64,000 bases of DNA from Gp13-AA77 sp035949375. Its GTDB lineage: Bacteria; Acidobacteriota; Terriglobia; UBA7540. Below are positions 33,392-42,261 of the stretch, in pieces. The translations under genes were made by a program, and so were the position numbers. How positions within the stretch are numbered: the first letter of the stretch is position 1; each line of letters opens with the position of its first letter. The stretch covers positions 1 to 64,000 of the forward strand of contig DASZIG010000120.1 of NCBI GenBank assembly GCA_035949375.1, written 5' to 3'. Under the pieces are notes generated by a model. It saw only the letters and a program-made list of their open reading frames with translations, did not search any database and was not told where the DNA came from.

Positions 33392-34027
33392 TCAGAGGCT
33401 GATAAGTCCCCGCCTGATCCCCGTGGCGACGGCTTCGGCTCGGCTCGACACGCTCAGCTTGTTGAAGACGGATGTGATGTGGAATTTGACCGTGTGCTCC
33501 GAGATTTTCAGGCGCCAGGCGATTTCCTTATTGCCCAGACCCGAGGCCAGAAGGCCCAGAATCTCACTCTCCCGCGGCGAGAGGACCTGTTCTGCCGCCT
33601 CTCCTGACCCGCCGGGCGGCAACGCCTCGCGGCCCCCCACCAGCACGGCGAGTTCGGGATCGAGGACCACCAAGCCGCGAGCCACCGCTTCGATCGCGGC
33701 TTCGATCGCGCGCGCGCCCGCCCAGGCCGGCAGCACTCCCTGCACGGCGGAGTCACGGACCGCATCGAGAGCCAGGCCGAACTCGGACCTGGGCGCGAGC
33801 CACACCGTCGGCGGCATTGCGGCCTCCGAATCAAGGGCTGCATCGTCGAGCGCGGCCGGGCCCGGGCTTTCGAGCAGAACGTCCGGGTGAGTTGCCGCCA
33901 GCTTCGCGGCAAGATCGGCCCGTCCGAGGCAGCTCCCTGCGAGCTCGAGGCCGGCCGCTGACCTGACCAGCGACTCGAGTCCCGCAAGTTCAACCGGCGA
34001 GTTGGCTGAAACCAGTACTTTGATCAC
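33392..34027 (-). CDS. LuxR-family regulator with degenerate receiver domain
   Basis: A 211-aa NarL/FixJ-type protein. The C-terminal HTH is typical: LSPRESEILGLLASGLGNKE and ISEHTVKFHITSVFNKL. The N-terminal receiver-like domain lacks the usual acidic pocket (SANSP instead of xxDDHP). It has glutamate where the phospho-aspartate is expected (DVLLE) and lacks the conserved lysine (GVLPAWA for GYLLKDA). It probably does not respond to phosphorylation. The GTG at 34027 fits the domain start, while the frame is open to 34120. It faces the pqq operon. Confidence 0.82.
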   Translation of the reverse strand: MIKVLVSANSPVELAGLESLVRSAAGLELAGSCLGRADLAAKLAATHPDVLLESPGPAALDDAALDSEAAMPPTVWLAPRSEFGLALDAVRDSAVQGVLPAWAGARAIEAAIEAVARGLVVLDPELAVLVGGREALPPGGSGEAAEQVLSPRESEILGLLASGLGNKEIAWRLKISEHTVKFHITSVFNKLSVSSRAEAVATGIRRGLISL

Positions 34028-34186
34028 GGTGGTGCCGCGCAAAGGCACATGACGGCCAAGGCGAAGAGAGCGTCCACGCCGCGGTTCAACGAGCGCCCCT
34101 TCGCCCGCATCCCCCTCCATGGCGAAATTCTTCGTTTCGCTCGAAGTGACATCGCCGGGATATTTCGGTGAACTCCGAAACTAACA

Positions 34187-34669
34187 GGCTGCGGAAAAAT
34201 GCAATTTCGAGTCTCGGAAGAGCGGGGCTTCGGGTGTCTCGGTGGGAGCGCTCGGTCTCGACCGGAGAGGCTTTGCCGCCCAGCCCCGAAGGGGCGGTCC
34301 ACCCAAGCCCAGGCCAACGGCCTGGGTTTGCGTCCCCGTCTAGGTGCGCTCAGAGCCCTGAAGGGGCGCGACAAGACCGCAGTCACGGCCACAGGCCCTG
34401 GATCGCCCTTTCAGGGCTTCTTGGCCTTGCGCCTCGGCCTTTGTCCCAGGCCGTTGGCCTGGGCTTTGGTGGATCGGCCCTTCGGGCCTGCCTCGAATCG
34501 CTCCCGCGAAGCGACATTCGGGTGCGATTCTCTCCCTGCAAAGTTCCGTTTGGCACGCCCATTTCCGAAACTGCAGGGCGGCAAAGCCGCTGTCGCGCAA
34601 GCCACGGGTTTTCACACACGCTCTGAAGCCCCGCCCTTCAAGGGGCGTCCCGACAGCTTTTCCGCAGCC
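34187..34669. mobile_element. Structured non-autonomous element with 12-bp terminal inverted repeats
   Basis: A 483-bp segment is bounded by perfect 12-bp inverted repeats, GGCTGCGGAAAA at 34187-34198 and TTTTCCGCAGCC at 34658-34669. Inside are nested inverted repeats. The arms 34281-34326 and 34445-34490 pair over about 46 bp with few mismatches, including an exact 19-bp core (CCCAGGCCAACGGCCTGGG and its complement). A further pair is AGCCCTGAAGGGGCG with CGCCCTTTCAGGGCT. It has no convincing gene. It looks like a MITE or large REP-type element, and its right end lies 2 bp from the stop of the HtrA-like gene. Confidence 0.7.
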
Positions 34670-34671
34670 CG

Positions 34672-35583
34672 CTAGGGACGCTCGCCTACCGTGATGAGGG
34701 CATCGGCCAGCGCGCCGCCGCGTATAATAGATGCCTTCACGGGCTTGCCGATGCGATCGGCCGAAAGGTGCCGGAGCACGTCGTCGATGCCGGTGACCGC
34801 GCTCCCGTCGAGCCCGACCAGCACATCCCCAAGCGTCAGGCCGGCTTTCTCGGCCGGGCTGTCCGTCTCCACGCTCATCACCAGCACCGCGGTCTCGTTC
34901 CCAACGTTCAACTGGGCGCGCAGCGTGCGCGGCAGGCGCACCGGCTGCATTCCAACCCCGAGATAGCCGTGCCCGATGTGGCCTCGCTTTTCCAGCTCTG
35001 CGACCACGCGTTCGACGGTCGAAGCCGGAACAATCACCGCACCGAAGCGCGATAATCCCGAGGTGTTGATCCCAAGCACCCGGCCCTGATCGTCAAAGGC
35101 CGGCCCGCCGGAGAGATTCGGGTGAAGATTGGTGTCCAGCCGCAGCGTGCGATCGAGCTCACCGCCGCGCCGTGTGCGCCAGGCGGAGCCTGCCACGCCG
35201 ACGAGCGCGAGGCCGGCGCGCGCGTCGCCTTCCGCGGTTCTGCCGGCGGCCAGAATCCAGTGTCCCGCCTTGAGCGCGGCCGCGTCTCCCACCTCGATCG
35301 GCGGCAGGCTTGCGCCTTCCACTTTGAGTATGGCAAGGTCGGTGCTTGGATCGCGACCGGCCAGGGTGGCCGGGGTCCGCGAGCCGTCCGGCAGGGTGAC
35401 GGCGATTTCCTCTTCGCGTTCCACTGCGTGATCGGCGGTCACGACGACGCCGGGCCGCCACTGCACACCGCTCGACGGGATGCGCCGCCGGGCGTGCACC
35501 GCGACCACGGCGCGGCCACTCGATTCGATCACGCCCGCGAATTCCCTCGAGAGCGCTTGCCAGGTGCTTGCAACATTCGACAT
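34672..35583 (-). CDS. HtrA/DegP-like trypsin-fold protease with PDZ domain
   Basis: A 303-aa S1C protease. Catalytic residues are visible as His in VVTADHAV, Asp in DPSTDLAILKV and Ser in NLSGGPAFD. A C-terminal PDZ domain starts at GYLGVGMQPVRL and includes SPAEKAGLTLGDVLVGLDG. The ATG at 35583 has GGGGAGGAA at good distance; an ATG two codons earlier is too close to it. No signal peptide is visible, unlike DegP, so it may be cytosolic or exported differently. The stop codon abuts the repeat element at 34187-34669. Confidence 0.85.
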   Translation of the reverse strand: MSNVASTWQALSREFAGVIESSGRAVVAVHARRRIPSSGVQWRPGVVVTADHAVEREEEIAVTLPDGSRTPATLAGRDPSTDLAILKVEGASLPPIEVGDAAALKAGHWILAAGRTAEGDARAGLALVGVAGSAWRTRRGGELDRTLRLDTNLHPNLSGGPAFDDQGRVLGINTSGLSRFGAVIVPASTVERVVAELEKRGHIGHGYLGVGMQPVRLPRTLRAQLNVGNETAVLVMSVETDSPAEKAGLTLGDVLVGLDGSAVTGIDDVLRHLSADRIGKPVKASIIRGGALADALITVGERP

Positions 35584-36054
35584 TTTCATTTCCTCCCCAA
35601 AACTTCGAATCGTTCCCTCACCGGGCAGAACGTCCACCCGGCGACTACGAGCATAAGGCGGAGGAATACGTGTACACATCGCCCAAACGGGCAGGCCGCA
35701 ACCTGGAAAAACGGCCAGGGTGGGATTACGGAAGAAAAAACCTCAGCCGAGCCCGCCGCCGGCCGCACCAAAGGCAAAGCTCTTACCACAGAGGCCACGG
35801 AAGCTCACAGAGCCTTTCTCCGTGTTCTCTGTGCGCTCCGTGGTGAATTTTTCTTGGTGCACAGGGGCGAACTTCGCGATCAGTAGTACAGAGGTGATTA
35901 CCGCAGACGCCGGAACTTTGACAGAATCTTTACACCGCCGAGACACTTTCCTCGCCGAGATCGACCACCGTGGCTGGTGGCGGGCTGAGTACAATCCACG
36001 CCGGGCAGGCTGAGAGCACCGTCGCAGCCGTCCATTCCAGTCAAGGAGAGCCCC
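35584..36054. other. Intergenic region with CACAGAG-type inverted repeat
   Basis: This 471-bp divergent region separates the protease and delta-60 genes. Around 35783-35848 there is an imperfect inverted repeat of the widespread ACCACAGAGGCCACGG / CTCCGTGGTGAA type, able to form a hairpin. Related sequence recurs at 49763-49794 and around 37470-37520. No gene is supported; promoters of both flanking genes should be here but are not recognised. Confidence 0.45.
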
Positions 36055-37329
36055 ATGAACACGCTGGCAGTCTCGAAACGCGGCGCCGTACTCGTTTGCG
36101 CTGCGCTTCTCGTTTCCTCGGCTTTGTCAATGGCCCAGGCGGGTAGCCTGGACCCCACCTTCGGCACGGGCGGCATCGTTACGACACCAAACACCGGCAC
36201 AGCCGTCGCCATGGCTATTCAGAGTGACGGCAAGATCCTCGTTGCGGGCTCGGTCAGCCTGGGCGGAGGCGCGCTCCGTCTGGCGCGTTACAACACCAAT
36301 GGCAGCCTCGATTCCGCCTTCGGCAGCGGCGGCATCGTATCGAATAACGACGGTCCGGCATTTGGCATGGCGCTTCAATCTGACGGGAAGATCGTAGTGG
36401 GGGCTATCGGGACCGAAGAAAGCCTGAATGTGCTCCGCTTCGACTCCAACGGCAGCCTGGATGCCACCTTCGGCACGGACGGCACCGCGTCCTTCACGCA
36501 GTTTGGCCTTTTCTTCACCCCCACGGCAGGTGGTGTCGTGGTGCAGGCGAACGGGGATATCGTTGTGGCCGCCAACCCCGCCTTTAGCGGCAGCGTCCTG
36601 CTACGTCTCCTCACGAACGGCCAGCTCGACTCGAGCTTTGGCACTGGTGGCGCGGCGGGACTCCTTTTCAATCCGCAGACGCTGGTGCTTCTGTCCAGCG
36701 GCAAGTTCCTCGTGGTGAACGGCGGCCCTTCGGGGATCTGCTGCAGTCTACTCAGCGCGAGCAGCGTCTCCACGACCCGCTATAACTCGAGCGGCAGCCT
36801 TGACACTACTTTTGGCGTCAACGGACAAGCTCCCACCCAGGGACTCACATCGGCCATTGTGCCTCTCAGCAACGGCAAGATCGTGATGGCCGGCGCCTTA
36901 TTCACTGCAGCGCCCGCTGTTGGGGGTATCGCTCCCCAGGGGTTCGCCTTGGTTCGAGATACCAGCGACGGCACCATCGATGGCAGCTTCGGAACTCGCG
37001 GCGGAGTAGTTACGCCGTTCCCTGAGAACGCCTATTCGGCGGCGGTGGCGGTAGCTGCGCAGTCGAACGGAGACATTGTGGCGGCCGGTGAGACCGCGGC
37101 CAACAGTCCTGCTTTCGGGCCGGAACCCGCGAGCTTCGCCTTGGCCCGCTACACCTCCACCGGACAACTCGACACAACCTTCGGCACCGGCGGCCTCGTG
37201 ACCACGGCCTTCGGCACCAACACGGCCTTTGTTTCCGCGCTGGCCATTCAGTCCGATAGCAAGATCGTGGCGGTAGGGTCGAGCGGCACTGGCAACGGCT
37301 TCACGCTCGCGCGCTACCTCGGGCAGTAA
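36055..37329 (+). CDS. Secreted delta-60 repeat protein
   Basis: A 424-aa exported protein with a signal peptide (VLVCAALLVSSALSMAQA, cleavage near residue 30). It consists of about seven delta-60 repeats, each with GSLDxTFGxGG and an AIQSDGKILVAG-like strand roughly 55 residues apart. Such repeats form beta-propeller-like structures in surface proteins; ligand unknown. The local codon use looks like the rest of the window. Confidence 0.85.
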   Translation: MNTLAVSKRGAVLVCAALLVSSALSMAQAGSLDPTFGTGGIVTTPNTGTAVAMAIQSDGKILVAGSVSLGGGALRLARYNTNGSLDSAFGSGGIVSNNDGPAFGMALQSDGKIVVGAIGTEESLNVLRFDSNGSLDATFGTDGTASFTQFGLFFTPTAGGVVVQANGDIVVAANPAFSGSVLLRLLTNGQLDSSFGTGGAAGLLFNPQTLVLLSSGKFLVVNGGPSGICCSLLSASSVSTTRYNSSGSLDTTFGVNGQAPTQGLTSAIVPLSNGKIVMAGALFTAAPAVGGIAPQGFALVRDTSDGTIDGSFGTRGGVVTPFPENAYSAAVAVAAQSNGDIVAAGETAANSPAFGPEPASFALARYTSTGQLDTTFGTGGLVTTAFGTNTAFVSALAIQSDSKIVAVGSSGTGNGFTLARYLGQ

Positions 37330-37594
37330 AACCTGGCAAGGGGATCAGGGCAGCAATCAAGCAGCCGCTGCCCCCCTTCATGTGGGTTTCTAACGATCTG
37401 CGCGGCTCTGGACGGATGACGAGGCACTCGAAAGTAAATCCGCACTCGTACGACTGCAGAGAACAAACCGAAGGCACGAAGCACCGTGCCTTGCGTCTTC
37501 TCTGTCACCTCTGCGGGCTCTATGTTTAGATCTTTGTTTCTTTCTTGAGCAATTCAAGCCTGAGGCGGGGCGGAGTCTACTCAGTCCGGCCACG

Positions 37595-38791
37595 CTATCG
37601 GACCGGCCCGTTGGCGGCTTTGAGCGCGGGCTTCGAGCTCTCTTTCAGTTTGGCCTGGGCTGACGCAAGGCGGGCGCGAAGGGTGGCGCTGCCGGGATCG
37701 CCGAGCAGGGCCTCCTGATACTTCGAGACCGCCGCCTGGTACTGGCCCTTGCCGGCCAGCGCGAGCCCGAGGTTGCCGAGCGCCGCGGGATCGCCCGGCC
37801 TGACGCGCAACGATTCCTCGAGCGCGGCGATGGCGTTATCCCACTCCTCCGCCTCGACGAGCGCGTAACCGAGATTGTTACGAAGGGCGGCGTCGGCGGG
37901 TTTGAGCGCGACGGCTTGGCGGAACTCGGCGGCCGCTGCCTGGAAATGCGACTGCTGCTCGAGCGCCACGGCGAGATTGTTGTGCGCGTCAGAGTAACCG
38001 GGATCAAGCGCAATGGCCTCGCGATACGCGGCTACCGCGCCTTCGAGGTCGCCCTCGGATTTGAGCGCCATGGCCAGGTTGTAGTGAGCCTGAACGCACC
38101 GGGGCGCGATCGCCAGGGTCTGGTGATACTCCGCCTCCGCGCCCTTCAGATCACCGAGGTGCATCAAGGCAATGCCGAGGTTGTTGTGCGCATCGGCGTA
38201 GTCGGGCGCGAGACCAAGCGCCTGGCGATAACGTTCGACGGCGCCGGTCCAATCGTTCCGGGCGCTCACGGCGTTCCCGAGGTTGTTGAGAGCTTCCGGA
38301 TACGCGGGCGCGAGGCGCAAGGCTTCCTGATACTCCGCGATAGCGCCGTCCAGGTCGCCTTTGCCCCTGAGCGTGATGCCCAGATCGTTGTGAGCCTCCG
38401 GACGCTCCGGGTTAAGCCGGATCGATTCCCGCTGTTCGGCCGCAGCCTCATCGAAATCACCACGGGCCGCGAGCGCGATGCCCAGGTCGTTGTGGGCCGT
38501 GGCATCGTCCGTGCTCTTCAGACGCAGCGCCTGCCGGTACTCGGCGATCGCGCCCTCCAAGTCGCCCTGGAGATGAAGGCCCATGCCGAGCTTCAGGTGC
38601 GCGTCGGCGTACCCAGGCCTTAGGGTCACCGCCTTGCGGTACTCGGCAATAGCCTGCGCGAGGTCGCCGCGCGCCTGGAATCCCATGCCCTGGGTGTAGT
38701 GGTCTTCGGCGTCATCCGCCTGGAGAAGGTGGGAGCCCGGCCATGCCACGGCCAGGGCCAGAAAAGCGCACACAACGAAGCGCCGCCTCAT
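37595..38791 (-). CDS. Exported tetratricopeptide-repeat protein
   Basis: A 398-aa protein with a signal peptide (residues 1-25) and about ten TPR units of 34 residues, such as AIAEYRKAVTLRPGYADAH. It is almost entirely repeat, so it is a protein-interaction scaffold in the periplasm or outer envelope. The most regular repeats are nearly identical over short stretches, suggesting internal duplication. The 5' end faces a long non-coding stretch. Confidence 0.85.
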   Translation of the reverse strand: MRRRFVVCAFLALAVAWPGSHLLQADDAEDHYTQGMGFQARGDLAQAIAEYRKAVTLRPGYADAHLKLGMGLHLQGDLEGAIAEYRQALRLKSTDDATAHNDLGIALAARGDFDEAAAEQRESIRLNPERPEAHNDLGITLRGKGDLDGAIAEYQEALRLAPAYPEALNNLGNAVSARNDWTGAVERYRQALGLAPDYADAHNNLGIALMHLGDLKGAEAEYHQTLAIAPRCVQAHYNLAMALKSEGDLEGAVAAYREAIALDPGYSDAHNNLAVALEQQSHFQAAAAEFRQAVALKPADAALRNNLGYALVEAEEWDNAIAALEESLRVRPGDPAALGNLGLALAGKGQYQAAVSKYQEALLGDPGSATLRARLASAQAKLKESSKPALKAANGPVR

Positions 38792-39466
38792 ACAAGTCCC
38801 CTCCGGTCGACTTGCGATCCAGCTCGCTTACGGCCGCCAAGTATGCACCCGCGCCAGGCAGGAATCCAGTGCGATTTTGCTACAGCTTGGATGGGGTGGC
38901 TTCAAACAACCGCGAGTATTGCGAGAGTTCGAGGAGTTGCCAACTTTTCCACAGGAGAACTTATTGAAAACAATTGGTGAAATAAAAAAATCTCGGCTAT
39001 CCATTCAGTACCCATCAACGGGCTCAAAAGTGCGATAATGCGGCCGTGCATAGCCAGTTGTCGGTTCCCAAATCGCCTAGACTGGCCTCGGTCGTGACGA
39101 TCTGGGCGACCGATCTAGAGGGACTCATGACCCAATCGCTCCAATGGCTGTCGCCCGAATCGCTCAACTTCGTCCTCAGTTGACGAAGCCGGGGGGCCCA
39201 CCCCCATCGAAAAAGTGCGGAAGCGAAGCCAATAAGTTATTTGTAATCAACAAAACAGTGAGAAAAGTGGGACAAACCGAAGCCGTCCGAAGCCAACAGA
39301 AGCCAAATTGCAACGCTGTAAGCCCTTTAGAATTGAACACCCGGAGAACGGCTTGCTGCTCGGGCGTGGGGCAGGACAGCGGGAGCGCCTTTGTGCAGCA
39401 TGGGCGAAGCGCCACACTCTGACACTATTGTCAGGTCCTCCTGTGCTAACCTGATCCTCCTCCGTT
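38792..39466. other. Long intergenic region between TPR and glpD genes
   Basis: A 675-bp region. An AT-rich stretch at about 38950-39010 could hold a promoter. A 92-codon open frame at 39144-39422 lacks recognisable protein features, and I do not call it. A short GC-rich hairpin (ggggggcccaccccc, about 39189-39203) is present. No tRNA or known RNA was recognised. Confidence 0.4.
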
Positions 39467-41086
39467 ATGAAGCGCGATCTCGAAGCCCTTGCCCGGCAAC
39501 AATTCGACCTGGTCGTGATCGGCGGCGGCATCAACGGCGCGGCCACGGCGCGCGATGCCGCGCTCGGCGGACTGAAGGTGGCGCTGGTGGAGGCCCGGGA
39601 TTTCTCGAGCGGCACTTCCAGCCGGTCGAGCAAGCTGATCCACGGGGGGCTGCGCTACCTCGAGCAGTTTGATTTCAAACTGGTGCACGAAGCGCGCCAG
39701 GAGCGACGCAGGCTGCTGCGCCTTGCTCCGCATCTGGTGCGGCCGCTTCCCTTCCTGCTGCCGATCTACCGGGGCGCTCCGGCCTCTCCACTGAAGATCA
39801 GGCTGGGCCTTGGCATCTACGACTTCTTCGGCAACGCGGGCGCCGAAGACCGGCACCGGATGCTGACTGCGGGCGAGGCGCTCGAGATCATGCCCACGCT
39901 GCGCCGCGACGGTCTGCGGGCCGCAGCGCTCTTTCACGACTCCGGCACCGATGACGCCCGGCTGACCATCGAAACAGTGATCGATGCCGCCGATCACGGG
40001 TCTACGGTCGCGAACTACGCCGAGGTCCGCGGGTTCGAGTCCGCAGACGGGCGCATCACGGCGCTCGAGGTCGAGGACGCGCTGACGGGGCGGCGCTTCG
40101 AAGTGGCGGGGCGTTTCTTTGTGAACGCCGCCGGGCCGTGGGTGGATCGCGTGCGGGCTCTGGTGAAGGGTTTCGACGGCTCCCGGACGGTGCGCCTGAC
40201 CAAGGGAACGCACGTTGTGGTGCCTCCCGTGACCGGATCGAAGGCGCTGCTTGCCCCCGTGCCCGGTGAGGACCGCATCTTCGTGATGTGGCCGTGGCAC
40301 GGCGGCGCCATGCTTGGAACTACCGACACGGATTTCGAAGGCGACCCCGGCAGTGTCGCGCCCGACGAGGCTGACGTGGACTACTTGATTCGCGCCGCCA
40401 ACAGCGTCTTCGCGGAGTCGTTGACCCCCGCGGACGCGCGTTGCCCGTTCGCCGGGCTGCGCGCTCTGGTGCTGGACGGCGCGAGCGGCAGGAATCCGTC
40501 CGCGGTCACGCGCGAGTATCGCTTCCACCAGGATCCCTGGGCGCGCAACCTGATTTCCGTCTGCGGCGGAAAGCTGACCACGGCGCGCGCTCTCGGCGAG
40601 GGCCTGGCCTGCCAGGTCGCCGCGCGCCTTGAGACGCCGCTCCGCGGGTCCAGCCGGTCCGCTCCTTTTCCCGGAGGCCGTACCGGTCCGTTCGACTCTT
40701 TCGTCCCGAGGGCCATGGAGGAAGCCGAGCGTGAGTTTCAGGTTGCGCCCGGAGTCGCGGAACGCATCGTGCGCACTTACGGCAGCCGCTGGCGCGCCGT
40801 TCTTGACCCGTTGCGCGCCCGGCCGGAGCTCGGGGAACCGCTGCCGGGAAGCGCGCCGGCCGATTCCGCGTTCGGACCGGCCCCGTTGCTCGCTGCCGAA
40901 GCCGCTTTCGCCGCCAACCAGGAGATGGCCGTGAAACCGGATGACTTTCTGCTGCGCCGGTCGGGATTGAACTGGACCGGCTCTCTGCTTACCGGCGCTG
41001 CGACGGCCGTGGAACGGGTCTTCGGGTCGTATGGGGCATTCTCAGGGGCATCACTCGTCGATGCCCGCGTACGGACCGGCTCATGA
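39467..41086 (+). CDS. glpD: Aerobic glycerol-3-phosphate dehydrogenase
   Basis: A 539-aa FAD enzyme that oxidises sn-glycerol-3-phosphate to DHAP at the inner membrane, feeding electrons to quinone. Landmarks are the FAD motif VVIGGGINGAATARDAAL, GTSSRSSKLIHGGLRYLE and the GGKLTTARALGE segment. It starts an operon. Its last four bases overlap the start of the phosphodiesterase gene, which would supply glycerol-3-phosphate. Confidence 0.94.
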   Translation: MKRDLEALARQQFDLVVIGGGINGAATARDAALGGLKVALVEARDFSSGTSSRSSKLIHGGLRYLEQFDFKLVHEARQERRRLLRLAPHLVRPLPFLLPIYRGAPASPLKIRLGLGIYDFFGNAGAEDRHRMLTAGEALEIMPTLRRDGLRAAALFHDSGTDDARLTIETVIDAADHGSTVANYAEVRGFESADGRITALEVEDALTGRRFEVAGRFFVNAAGPWVDRVRALVKGFDGSRTVRLTKGTHVVVPPVTGSKALLAPVPGEDRIFVMWPWHGGAMLGTTDTDFEGDPGSVAPDEADVDYLIRAANSVFAESLTPADARCPFAGLRALVLDGASGRNPSAVTREYRFHQDPWARNLISVCGGKLTTARALGEGLACQVAARLETPLRGSSRSAPFPGGRTGPFDSFVPRAMEEAEREFQVAPGVAERIVRTYGSRWRAVLDPLRARPELGEPLPGSAPADSAFGPAPLLAAEAAFAANQEMAVKPDDFLLRRSGLNWTGSLLTGAATAVERVFGSYGAFSGASLVDARVRTGS

Positions 41087-41886
41087 CCACGGCTGTCATC
41101 AGGCCGCTGGTCCTTGGGCACCGCGGAGCATCTGCCGAGGCCCCGGAGAACACCCTGGCGGCCTTCGATCTCGCTCTGCGCCAGGGGGCCGACGGCATCG
41201 AATTCGACGTGCGCCTGTCCGCCGACGGGGTTCCTGTGGTGATCCATGATGCGCGCCTCGAACGGACCACGTCCGGCAAGGGTCGAGTGGACGAGCGAGA
41301 CGCCCGCGAGCTCGGGCGTCTCGACGCGGGCGACCGCTTCAACCGGCGGCATCCGGTGCGGGCGCGAGCGAAGTACGCCGGGCTCAGGATTCCACTGCTT
41401 TCGGAAACGCTCGATTGGGTGAAGGAACGCGGCTGCCTCGCCTACGTGGAACTGAAACGCGAGCGGTCGTCGAACACGGGACTCGAAGAGAAGGTCCTGA
41501 GCGCGATCGAGAGCGCCGGCGTGGCGCGCCAGGTGGTGATCATCTCGTTTCACCCCGCGGTCCTCGAGCGCGTCCGCCGGCAGGACAGCAGCGTCACGTT
41601 GGGTCTCGACTGCACGCGCCCGCTCGCGGCCATCCGCAAGGCGCAAGCGGCCGGCGCCAGCGTTGTGCTTCCTCTCGCGGCCCTCGTCTCGCGTTACTTT
41701 ATCGAGCGTGCCCATGCCCGGGGCTTGCAGGTCGTGCCTTGGGGAGCGGAGACGCCGCGCGCCTGGCGCCGACTGCTGGCAAGCGGCGTTGATGGCCTGA
41801 TCACCAATCGGCCCGCAGCGTTGCGTCGGCTGGCCGAATCCGCAACGGTGGCGCCGCGCCACGCGGAGGTTGTAGAATCGCGATGA
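41083..41886 (+). CDS. Glycerophosphodiester phosphodiesterase
   Basis: A 267-aa GDPD TIM-barrel enzyme. The family motif is GHRGASAEAPENTLAAFDLA, then GADGIEFDVRLSADGVPVVIHD, which hold the metal and phosphate ligands. It hydrolyses deacylated phospholipids to glycerol-3-phosphate and an alcohol. It has no signal peptide and is cytosolic, like UgpQ. ATGA overlaps link it to glpD before and acyP after. Confidence 0.93.
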   Translation: MTTAVIRPLVLGHRGASAEAPENTLAAFDLALRQGADGIEFDVRLSADGVPVVIHDARLERTTSGKGRVDERDARELGRLDAGDRFNRRHPVRARAKYAGLRIPLLSETLDWVKERGCLAYVELKRERSSNTGLEEKVLSAIESAGVARQVVIISFHPAVLERVRRQDSSVTLGLDCTRPLAAIRKAQAAGASVVLPLAALVSRYFIERAHARGLQVVPWGAETPRAWRRLLASGVDGLITNRPAALRRLAESATVAPRHAEVVESR

Positions 41887-42230
41887 GGATCAATCTGCTG
41901 CCGGGCGCGATGGAAACCCGCGCCCTCCCGCGCATGAGACCACGGGCGCAACGCGTCGCGAAAAAGTACCGGATTTCGGGCCGGGTTCAGGGCGTGGGAT
42001 TCCGATACTTCGCCGAGCGCGCCGCCCACGGGCTCGGCCTCGGCGGGTACGTCCGGAATTGCCCAGACGGCACGGTGGAGGTGTACGCCATCGGCGAGCC
42101 CTCAACCCTCGAGGTCTTCAGGCTTCAACTGGCGGAGGGTCCGCGCAGCGCGCGGGTGGCGGCGGTTGAGGAGCGGGACGAGCCGGTCAATGACGTTTAT
42201 GCCGCCTTCAGGGTTGAAGGCGTATGGTGA
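41883..42230 (+). CDS. acyP: Acylphosphatase
   Basis: A 115-aa protein with an N-terminal extension of about 20 residues before the family core. The catalytic arginine lies in GRVQGVGFRYF and the asparagine in GYVRNCPDGTVEV. It hydrolyses carboxyl-phosphate bonds such as that of 1,3-bisphosphoglycerate. The ATG at 41883 overlaps the upstream stop; a later ATG at 41931 would remove the extension. Confidence 0.9.
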   Translation: MRINLLPGAMETRALPRMRPRAQRVAKKYRISGRVQGVGFRYFAERAAHGLGLGGYVRNCPDGTVEVYAIGEPSTLEVFRLQLAEGPRSARVAAVEERDEPVNDVYAAFRVEGVW

Positions 42231-42261
42231 GCGGGCGTCGCCTGGCCGCCAAGGGGGTCCT

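Noticed and set aside
34199..34675. Open frames of 90-158 codons within the structured repeat element
   Set aside because: They exist on both strands because of the inverted repeats and GC content; no protein features.
39144..39422. Possible 92-aa gene upstream of glpD
   Set aside because: No ribosome-binding site or recognisable domain, and a composition unlike neighbouring proteins. Treated as non-coding.
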